Source: Mucilaginibacter flavus (lineage in GTDB: Bacteria > Bacteroidota > Bacteroidia > Sphingobacteriales > Sphingobacteriaceae). Taken from it: a stretch of 36,303 nt of DNA. This document shows positions 22,781 through 29,611 of this stretch, piece by piece; within the stretch, counting starts at the first letter, position 1; each line of letters opens with the position of its first letter. The stretch covers positions 1 to 36,303 of the forward strand of contig NZ_JAUFPS010000085.1 in assembly GCF_030409315.1 (NCBI RefSeq), in the 5' to 3' direction. The position numbers and the translations under genes were made by a program. The notes below the pieces were generated by a model. The model was not told where the DNA came from and did no database searches. It saw only the letters and a list, made by a program, of their open reading frames with translations.

Positions 22781-24682
22781 ATGAAAAAAATATTCCTGTT
22801 GCTGGCTTGCTGTAGCCTGCATTTTTTATCGTTCGGCCAGGCACCCACCAACGGACTGGGCATTATACCCGAGCCTGTTAAGGTTACCAAAAAGGTGGGC
22901 AGCTTTGTTTTGCCCAAAATTGTTGTACTTGAAGCAGCCAGTCAGCCCGAAGTAACACCCGTTATAGCTTATCTTAAAAGCAAGCTGAGTACAGCCGCCG
23001 GTACCGCGGTAGCCGTAAAAAGTTTAGCGCCATCAGCATCTATCAAATTCGTTTTAAATAAAAAGAATGATCCGCTTATTGGTGCCGAAGGTTATAACCT
23101 GTCTGTAACAGCCAAAAAGGTTACCATAAGGGCCAATGAGGCTGCGGGCTTATTTTATGGCGTACAAACCTTTATGCAGCTGTTACCTAAAGAAATTGAA
23201 AGTAAGGAATACACCAAAGGCGTAAAATGGGTAGCCCCATGCGTTGATATTACCGATTACCCAAGGTTTGCCTGGAGAGGTTTAATGTTTGATGTGGCCC
23301 GTCACTTTTTTACCAAGCCCGAGGTTAAGCAATATATTGATGCCATGGTTAAATACAAACTTAACCTGTTGCACCTGCACTTAACTGATGATGAAGGCTG
23401 GCGCGTTGAAATTAAAAGCCTGCCACGTTTAACTACCGTTGGCGCATACAATGTTAAAAAAGTTGGTCAGTTTGGTACATTCACAGCACCTGCGGCAGAT
23501 GAGCCACGCACCTACGGCGGCTTTTACACCCAGGAAGATATTAAAGAGCTGGTGCAGTACGCTAAAGACCGTTTCGTAAATATTTTGCCGGAGATTGACG
23601 TTCCCGGCCATAGCCTTGCAGCGGTTGTTGCTTATCCCGATCTGTCATGCACGCCTGGTGCCGATAAATACGTAGTAAACTCTGGCGAACCATTTATGAA
23701 CTGGAACGGACCGCACAACACTGCCATTGTTGATAACACGCTGTGCCCTGCCAATGAAAATGTTTACGCGTTTTTAGATAAGGTAGTAACCGAAGTAGCG
23801 CAACTGTTCCCTTTCCCATACATCCACATGGGTGGCGATGAATGCGCCAAAAACTTTTGGGAGCAAAGCGAAGCCATAAAAGCACTAATGGCGAAGGAAA
23901 ACCTGAAAACTCAACAAGAAGTGCAGGCCTACTTTGAAAAACGTTTGGAAAAAATAGTAGAAGCTAAAGGCAAAAAATTTATGGGTTGGGACGAGATCCT
24001 GGAAGGCGGCTTAGGTCCTAACGCAGCTGTGATGAGCTGGCGAGGGATCAAAGGCGGCATTGAGGCTGCCAAAATGGGCCATGATGTGGTGATGAGCCCT
24101 ACAACCTTTGCCTACCTTGATTATATGCAAAGCGATGTAAACGAAACCAAAGTTTACGCCAAACTACGCCTGAGCAAAGCCTACGAATTTGAGCCTGTAC
24201 CCGATAGCGTTGATGCCAAACTGATTAAAGGCGGACAAGCCAACTTATGGACCGAGCAGGTTTACAACATTCGCCAGGCCGAATACATGACCTGGCCAAG
24301 AGGTATGGCCATTGCCGAATCGGTATGGTCGCCAAAGGATAAGAAGAACTGGAACTACTTTTTTGGTAAGGTAGAGAAACAATTTGAACGCTTTGACGAA
24401 GCCGAAACCAAATACGCGCCAAGTGCCTACGATCCATCATTCAGCGCTACCCGTAATGCAGATGGTACCCTAAAAGTAACGGTAAGTAATGAAGTTGCCG
24501 GATTAGATACATATTACAGCTTCGATAATTCGTTCCCCGATAACTTTTACCCCAAATACACCGCGCCAATCGATGCGCCAAAAGATGCTACCATGCTAAA
24601 AGTAATTACCTACCGCGGCAAAAAACCAATAGGCCGTATGGTAAGTTTATCACTGGTTGATTTAGGGAAAAAGGTGAAGTAG
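22781..24682 (+). CDS. beta-N-acetylhexosaminidase, GH20 family, exported
   Basis: GH20 enzymes remove terminal beta-linked GlcNAc or GalNAc from chitin oligomers, glycans or peptidoglycan fragments by substrate-assisted catalysis. The 633-residue protein has a signal peptide (1-19, ending SFGQ), a GH20b N-terminal domain (about 28-155), and the catalytic barrel starting YPRFAWRGLMFDVARHF, LLHLHLTDDEGWRVEI, LPEIDVPGHS and HMGGDE, where D353-E354 is the catalytic pair. The barrel ends near TWPRGMAIAESVWS. A C-terminal beta module (about 545-633) contains YYSFDNSFPDN, as in chitobiase C-terminal domains. It is followed by a long hairpin. With the transglycosylase and GHL10 genes it fits envelope or chitin sugar turnover. 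Confidence 0.95.
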   Translation: MKKIFLLLACCSLHFLSFGQAPTNGLGIIPEPVKVTKKVGSFVLPKIVVLEAASQPEVTPVIAYLKSKLSTAAGTAVAVKSLAPSASIKFVLNKKNDPLIGAEGYNLSVTAKKVTIRANEAAGLFYGVQTFMQLLPKEIESKEYTKGVKWVAPCVDITDYPRFAWRGLMFDVARHFFTKPEVKQYIDAMVKYKLNLLHLHLTDDEGWRVEIKSLPRLTTVGAYNVKKVGQFGTFTAPAADEPRTYGGFYTQEDIKELVQYAKDRFVNILPEIDVPGHSLAAVVAYPDLSCTPGADKYVVNSGEPFMNWNGPHNTAIVDNTLCPANENVYAFLDKVVTEVAQLFPFPYIHMGGDECAKNFWEQSEAIKALMAKENLKTQQEVQAYFEKRLEKIVEAKGKKFMGWDEILEGGLGPNAAVMSWRGIKGGIEAAKMGHDVVMSPTTFAYLDYMQSDVNETKVYAKLRLSKAYEFEPVPDSVDAKLIKGGQANLWTEQVYNIRQAEYMTWPRGMAIAESVWSPKDKKNWNYFFGKVEKQFERFDEAETKYAPSAYDPSFSATRNADGTLKVTVSNEVAGLDTYYSFDNSFPDNFYPKYTAPIDAPKDATMLKVITYRGKKPIGRMVSLSLVDLGKKVK

Positions 24683-24696
24683 ACTTTGGGATTTGC

Positions 24697-24917
24697 GGAC
24701 TTTTGGACTGTAGGACTTTGAGACTATTGGACAAAGGACGAAAAGACAAAAGAAAAAGGACTAAGAATATTACTTCTTAGTCCTTTTTCTTTTAAATATG
24801 GCTAAACGCCGAGAGATGCTTTTTGTCTTTTGTCTTTCCGTCTTTTGTCCAAGCCTCCTTTGTCTTTTGTCCTTCGTCCAATAGTCCCAAAGTCCAATAG
24901 TCTCACAGTCCTAAAGA
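24697..24917. repeat. GGACTTT tracts in inverted orientation around a terminator
   Basis: The left part (24697-24740) is closely similar to the tract at 8747-8789. The right part (about 24820-24917) has the same words in reverse orientation (GTCTTTTGTCC, AGTCCCAAAGTCC). The two could fold into a long imperfect cruciform with the perfect hairpin at 24748-24793 near its centre. Confidence 0.6.
24748..24793. terminator. bidirectional terminator between convergent genes
   Basis: Perfect 20-bp arms (24748-24767 and 24774-24793), A-rich on the left and T-rich on the right, 6-nt loop. It serves the plus-strand GH20 gene and the minus-strand DUF4198 gene. Confidence 0.8.
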
Positions 24918-25769
24918 CTAATGTTTATTCCCGAAACCAAATTCCTTATAGGTATCTGGCATGGTGCCGTTGTTGGTGAAGGCGAAGGTTAGCGTTGTGC
25001 CCCAGCTTTCAAAATCGGCGTTTTTATCTTTTGAGGCTTCGATATGTACCGAGCTTAACATGTAGATGCCTTCGCGGCTTAGTTTAAAATAGATCAAGCC
25101 CGTAGCATCTGTACTTAGCTTTTGAGGGAATACATTTCCGTTGATGGTTTTAATGTAAAGGATCACTACGGCGTCTTTTAATGGTTTGCCTTGAAAACGC
25201 ACCTCAGCTGTTACATCATCACCATAGTCGGATTTGTAGGGGTTTTGTTTGATCACTATCTCGTACTCCTCGTTCAGGGGTTTATCAAAATCCCTGTCGG
25301 TGGGCTTATCAACAGATACCAAGGTTTTAAGGTAGCGGGTCGATTTTTCAACAAAGTATTGTTGCGTGTTGGCTTTGGCGTCTTCGGCAATTTTATCCAA
25401 ACCCTCATTACTCAGGTATTTTAAAAACTTGTTCCGCTCAGATTCTACACTTTCGGTTTTAATCACCTCAATAGTGGCCAGGCCCGGGCTTTCTAATTTA
25501 TAGTTTAGGATGTTTGACGCGGTATCTTTAGGCATTTTGCTTAGGTCTGTTTGCTTTTTGCCTTCGTAAAGCACAAATTTTGAAATTTTGCCGCTTTCAT
25601 ATTTGTATTCGCCTTCTTTTACAAACTCGCTGCCGCTCAACAAATGCAGGTTTATGTTGTCGCCTTTTTTCATGTAAAAACTGCCCGGCAATAAAAAATA
25701 ATCCTGGGCATATGCCGCAAACCCGATGACCAATAGCAGGGCCATCAATCCATATCCAATTTTTTTCAT
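24918..25769 (-). CDS. exported DUF4198-like protein
   Basis: I place the start at ATG 25769, giving 283 residues; a frame reaching 25823 would put 18 residues ahead of the signal peptide and would include the promoter box. The signal peptide is residues 1-22 (ending AYAQ). Then DYFLLPGSFYMKKGDNINLHLLSG, the DUF4198 pattern of a beta domain also seen in NikM-type metal uptake proteins, is followed by a middle region with SNEGLDKIAEDAK and a C-terminal beta domain (about 180-283) with EEYEIVIKQNPY and VTAEVRFQGKPLKDAVVILYIK. A periplasmic role is likely; metal-related function is only suggested by the family. Not linked to its neighbours in an operon. Confidence 0.75.
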   Translation of the reverse strand: MKKIGYGLMALLLVIGFAAYAQDYFLLPGSFYMKKGDNINLHLLSGSEFVKEGEYKYESGKISKFVLYEGKKQTDLSKMPKDTASNILNYKLESPGLATIEVIKTESVESERNKFLKYLSNEGLDKIAEDAKANTQQYFVEKSTRYLKTLVSVDKPTDRDFDKPLNEEYEIVIKQNPYKSDYGDDVTAEVRFQGKPLKDAVVILYIKTINGNVFPQKLSTDATGLIYFKLSREGIYMLSSVHIEASKDKNADFESWGTTLTFAFTNNGTMPDTYKEFGFGNKH

Positions 25770-25787
25770 AGTTTCATTTACGATTAC

Positions 25788-25795
25788 CAAACATA
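25788..25795 (-). promoter_or_regulatory. -7 box upstream of the DUF4198 gene
   Basis: Read on the minus strand it is TATGTTTG, an exact TAnnTTTG, 18 bp before ATG 25769. It lies inside the longer frame and so supports the shorter start. Confidence 0.45.
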
Positions 25796-25864
25796 CAAAG
25801 TTTAACCCGAAAATATTAGCCACCCAGGGACACCGTCATGTAAAAACTTCATTAGTTTTACGTT

Positions 25865-27844
25865 ATGATTTTCGATCGTAAAAACCTTGATAATGACACG
25901 TTAGTATCTTTTTACAAAAAACTGTTGCTACCGCGCATGGTTGAGGAAAAAATGCTAATCCTGTTACGGCAGGGACGTATTGGTAAATGGTTTTCGGGTA
26001 TAGGCCAGGAAGCTATTGCCGTGGGCAGCACATTGGCTATGGCCGATGATGAATATATATTACCCATGCACCGCAACCTGGGGGTTTTTACCACGCGAAA
26101 CATACCATTATCCCGGCTGATGGCCCAATGGCAAGGTAAACCTTCGGGCTTTACCAAGGGGCGCGATCGCTCTTTTCATTTTGGAACGCAGGAGTATAAG
26201 ATCATCGGGATGATATCCCACCTTGGTCCGCAGCTGGCCCTGGCCGATGGCATTGCGCTGGCGGATGTATTATCGAACCAAAAGAAAACCACCTTAGTTT
26301 ATACAGGCGAAGGCGCTACCAGCGAAGGCGATTTTCATGAGGCCCTTAACATTGCCGCTGTTTGGAATTTGCCTGTTATTTTCCTCATCGAAAACAACGG
26401 CTATGGCCTATCTACCCCAACCAACGAGCAATATCATTGCGCACAGTTAGTTGACAGGGCTATAGGCTACGGTATGGAGGGCCGCCGAATTGATGGTAAT
26501 AATATTTTGGAGGTTTATCATACTATTACCGATATCAAAAACAGCATCCGTGAAAACCCGCGCCCGGTTTTATTGGAATGCATGACTTTTAGGATGCGCG
26601 GGCACGAAGAGGCATCCGGCACCAAATATGTACCCCAAAACTTGATGGAATGGTGGAGCGCTAAAGACCCGCTGGCCAACTATGAAAAATACCTGCTGAG
26701 TCAACGGGCACTTTTACCCGAGTGGATTCCGCTTATCCGCAAGGAGTTTACAACGCTTATTGAATCAGAATTTGAAAAAGTTTACAACGAGGCCGACATT
26801 GTACCGGATATTAATACCGAGGTGGAAGATATGTACCATCCGTACAACTTTCCAGCTGCTCAACCCGCTGCTACACCAGCCACAACCAAGCGTTATATAG
26901 ATGCGATAAGCGATGGTTTAAGGCAGGGCATGCGTAAATATCCCAACCTGGTGATCATGGGCCAGGATATTGCCGAATATGGTGGCGCTTTCAAAATAAC
27001 GCAAGGCTTTGTTGAAGAGTTTGGCAAAGGCCGGGTGCGCAACACCCCCATTTGCGAATCGGGGATTGTAGGGGCCGGCATGGGGCTGGCCATTAACGGT
27101 TACAAGGCGATTGTTGAAATGCAATTTGCAGACTTTGTTACCTGCGGTTTTAACCAGATCATAAACAACCTGGCCAAAACGCATTACCGCTGGGCGCAGG
27201 CTGTTGATATGGTGGTGCGCATGCCAACCGGAGCGGGTACAGGCGCGGGACCGTTCCACTCCCAAAGTAACGAGGCCTGGTTCACCAAAACACCCGGATT
27301 AAAAGTGGTTTATCCCGCCTTCCCGGCGGATGCAAAAGGGTTGTTACTGGCTGCCATTGAAGACCCTAACCCGTTTATTTATTTTGAACACAAATACCTG
27401 TACCGCAGCATAAGCGGCGAGGTACCCGATAATGATGTACTGATAGAAATTGGCAAAGCCAATATTGTACAGCAGGGCACTGCGGCAAGCATTATCACCT
27501 TCGGCCTTGGCGTGCATTGGGCTTTGGAATATACCGCCAAACATCCAGATCAACCGTTAGAGATCATTGACCTGCGCAGCCTGTTACCATGGGATAAAGA
27601 AGCCGTTGAAGCCAGCGTCAAAAAAACAGGCCGGGCTTTGGTTTTACACGAGGATACCCTAACCAGCGGCTTCGGTGCCGAAATTGCCGCCCACATAGCC
27701 GAGCATTGCTTTAAATACCTGGACGCCCCCGTAATGCGTTGCGGCAGCCTGGATACCGCCATCCCCATGAACAAAGCCCTGGAAGACCAGTTTTTGGCAA
27801 AGGCGAGGCTGGAAGAAACGGTGGAGAAGCTGTTAGCTTATTAA
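25865..27844 (+). CDS. fused E1 alpha-beta subunit of a 2-oxoacid dehydrogenase
   Basis: This thiamine-diphosphate enzyme decarboxylates a 2-oxoacid and passes the acyl group to the lipoyl E2 of a cytoplasmic complex. The 659-residue chain fuses both E1 subunits. The alpha half (1-335) has the GIGQEAIAVG start, ThDP motif GEGATSEGDFHEALN beginning at residue 148 and ending ENN (176-178), and FRMRGHEEASGTKYVP. The beta half (about 338-659) has MGQDIAEYGGAFKIT, CESGIVGAGMGLAINGYKA, MPTGAGTGAGPFHSQSNEAWF and EDTLTSGFGAEIAAHI. Branched-chain oxoacid dehydrogenase is the likeliest type, as in the fused E1 proteins of other Bacteroidetes, but pyruvate or acetoin activity is possible. E2 and E3 genes are not nearby. 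Confidence 0.9.
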   Translation: MIFDRKNLDNDTLVSFYKKLLLPRMVEEKMLILLRQGRIGKWFSGIGQEAIAVGSTLAMADDEYILPMHRNLGVFTTRNIPLSRLMAQWQGKPSGFTKGRDRSFHFGTQEYKIIGMISHLGPQLALADGIALADVLSNQKKTTLVYTGEGATSEGDFHEALNIAAVWNLPVIFLIENNGYGLSTPTNEQYHCAQLVDRAIGYGMEGRRIDGNNILEVYHTITDIKNSIRENPRPVLLECMTFRMRGHEEASGTKYVPQNLMEWWSAKDPLANYEKYLLSQRALLPEWIPLIRKEFTTLIESEFEKVYNEADIVPDINTEVEDMYHPYNFPAAQPAATPATTKRYIDAISDGLRQGMRKYPNLVIMGQDIAEYGGAFKITQGFVEEFGKGRVRNTPICESGIVGAGMGLAINGYKAIVEMQFADFVTCGFNQIINNLAKTHYRWAQAVDMVVRMPTGAGTGAGPFHSQSNEAWFTKTPGLKVVYPAFPADAKGLLLAAIEDPNPFIYFEHKYLYRSISGEVPDNDVLIEIGKANIVQQGTAASIITFGLGVHWALEYTAKHPDQPLEIIDLRSLLPWDKEAVEASVKKTGRALVLHEDTLTSGFGAEIAAHIAEHCFKYLDAPVMRCGSLDTAIPMNKALEDQFLAKARLEETVEKLLAY

Positions 27845-27855
27845 TGCAATTGAAA

Positions 27856-27886
27856 GATTTACGAAGTTTTAAAAACTTCGTAAATC
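27856..27886. repeat. 31-bp palindromic repeat, copy B
   Basis: Same structure as 5868-5898: two 15-bp arms around one A. It differs from copy A at one position in each arm (left arm GATTTACGAAGTTTT), and the two changes compensate, so pairing stays perfect. It lies 11 bp past the E1 stop. Confidence 0.8.
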
Positions 27887-27907
27887 TGGATACATAAGAT
27901 AAGCCGT

Positions 27908-27980
27908 AGCTGTCTTAATTCTTAATTCTACTCTTCTTATTAGATCATCCGCGTTCGCAGCTGTCTTAACTCTTGATTCT
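27908..27980. repeat. 22-bp imperfect direct repeat
   Basis: AGCTGTCTTAATTCTTAATT at 27908 recurs at 27959 with two changes over 22 bp. Between and after them TCTTAATTCT-like words are scattered. Likely low-complexity intergenic sequence. Confidence 0.45.
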
Positions 27981-28001
27981 TAATTCTTGACTCTCGCAGC
28001 T

Positions 28002-28580
28002 TCACTTCCATTTAAAGCTCTTGATCATCACCTCCATATCTTTTTTAATAAAATTAAGGGCGGGCTGAATGGAGTCAAGTCGGGGTTCGTTGTTGAAATA
28101 CAGCGCGGCACGGATATATCTTTTAGTACTATCTGTTAAAAAAAACTGGGCAGATGATGCCGTATTCCCATCAATAGTGTAATAAAGGCCGTAAACTTTA
28201 TTTTGCGGATATGCGATAAGATCTTCCTTTATTAAGGTTGCTTTTACCGTATTTTTAAACGCGAAGGCGCGTGCATCTTCAATTAGTTGATTAAACTCTT
28301 TTTTGCTTGTTACCGGCTGATAGCTCAAATGCAGGGTAGCGTTAAATTGCGGAAACTGAATGTTGATCCAGCAAGGCTTGGCATTACTGCTCAAATCGGG
28401 CTTAATAATGGCGTATTTAGGATATACAAAGCTATAGGGGCAGCCTTCATTGTAATCCTGGTATTCTTTTTTAGGAAATTTAATGCGAAAATATCCCCGC
28501 GGTTTTGGCGAATAATCATGGTTACCGCCGCAAGCCGCTAAAAATAACATCACCAAAAGCATTAATCCCGCGTATCTCAT
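28002..28580 (-). CDS. gldD: gliding-motility lipoprotein GldD
   Basis: GldD is a lipoprotein required for gliding in Flavobacterium johnsoniae and found in many Bacteroidetes with a type IX secretion system. The 192-residue product has a lipobox LAAC with Cys17, followed by the family start DYSPKPRGYFRIKFPKKEYQ, then GCPYSFVYPKYA, PCWINIQFPQFNATLHLSYQP and the end region FIKKDMEVMIKSFKWK. The ATG overlaps the aroE stop by 4 bp (TCAT on the plus strand), so it is translated with aroE. No other gld gene is in the window. Motility itself cannot be claimed; GldD is kept in non-gliding species too. Confidence 0.92.
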   Translation of the reverse strand: MRYAGLMLLVMLFLAACGGNHDYSPKPRGYFRIKFPKKEYQDYNEGCPYSFVYPKYAIIKPDLSSNAKPCWINIQFPQFNATLHLSYQPVTSKKEFNQLIEDARAFAFKNTVKATLIKEDLIAYPQNKVYGLYYTIDGNTASSAQFFLTDSTKRYIRAALYFNNEPRLDSIQPALNFIKKDMEVMIKSFKWK

Positions 28581-29377
28581 ACTCTAAGGTCTTTAGTGTT
28601 CCATATTTCCCATGATTTTTCGGCCTGTAAAACCAGCATTTCGTAACCATTTTTAGTGGTAGCGCCAGCCTCGCGGCCTTTTCTCAAAAACAAGGTTTCT
28701 TCGGGATTGTAAATCAAATCGTACAATAAATGATCATCAGTAATAGCCTCGTACGGAATTGGCGGACATTCATCAATATTAGGCGCGGTACCAACCGGCG
28801 TTGTGTTGATGATGATTTTGTGTTGTTTAATGTGATGCGGTTTTAACTCGCTAAATAAAAGATGATCGGGATGGGGCTTACGGGTTACTACCTTATAAGT
28901 GATACCCAGGTTTTCCAATACGCATTTTACGGCTTTAGCCGCGCCGCCATCGCCTAAAACCAGCGCTTCATCATTGCTATCTTTTATTAAAGGCTTTATA
29001 GACATCTCGAAGCCGTACAAATCGGTATTATAACCTTCCAGCCTGAAATCGTGGCCTTGAATACCTACTTCACCGGTAAAGGCCGCTTGTAAAGGGCTTT
29101 CGGCGCTTATACAAATGCAGTTTACGGCGCCTGCAGTGCGGGCATCATGCTCAACCCAGTCCAGGTAAGGGATGATGTTCACTTTATGCGGGATGGTAAC
29201 ATTAAGGCCAACCAGGTTGGGGTTTTCATCTAACAGATCCTGCAAATCTTTTACATTTTCCAGCGGGTAAAGATCATACACGGCATCTTCAATACCCTCT
29301 GTTTTAAATTTTTCGGTAAAGTATTTTTTTGAAAAGGAGTGCGAAAGCGGAAAGCCAATAAGCCCGTAATGTTTCAT
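28577..29377 (-). CDS. aroE: shikimate dehydrogenase
   Basis: AroE reduces 3-dehydroshikimate to shikimate with NADPH in aromatic amino acid and chorismate synthesis. The 266-residue enzyme shows the substrate motifs LIGFPLSHSFSKKYF (5-19) and LNVTIPHK with catalytic Lys65, GYNTDLYGFEMSI, the NADP Rossmann motif LGDGGAAKAVKCVL and a C-terminal GYEMLVLQAEKSWEIW. It overlaps gldD by 4 bp, and upstream lies a TATCTTTA near-match to the -7 box at 29414-29421 (minus strand). Assignment is secure. Confidence 0.96.
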   Translation of the reverse strand: MKHYGLIGFPLSHSFSKKYFTEKFKTEGIEDAVYDLYPLENVKDLQDLLDENPNLVGLNVTIPHKVNIIPYLDWVEHDARTAGAVNCICISAESPLQAAFTGEVGIQGHDFRLEGYNTDLYGFEMSIKPLIKDSNDEALVLGDGGAAKAVKCVLENLGITYKVVTRKPHPDHLLFSELKPHHIKQHKIIINTTPVGTAPNIDECPPIPYEAITDDHLLYDLIYNPEETLFLRKGREAGATTKNGYEMLVLQAEKSWEIWNTKDLRV

Positions 29378-29611
29378 GTATCAATAATTAGTATGGCCTA
29401 AAAAATGAAAAGCTAAAGATATACACATAAAGTATATCTGTCGCAATCAAATTAAGGTTATGATGTAACAATGGAAACAAGCAGGCTTATTAACGATTTA
29501 AATTAACTAAAATTAAAAAGGGTGAAAAAACTTTTAATTCAGGGTAAAAACATCTGTTTTTAAGAAATACAAGGCGTTTGTTGCAGAAAAATGTATTTTT
29601 AGCCATTGCTT

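Noticed and set aside
25770..25823. Upstream extension of the DUF4198 frame
   Set aside because: It would place 18 residues before a clear signal peptide and would cover the likely promoter box at 25788-25795.
27887..28001. TCTTAATTCT words as a CRISPR-like array
   Set aside because: The repeats are short, imperfect and lack regular spacers; no cas genes are present.
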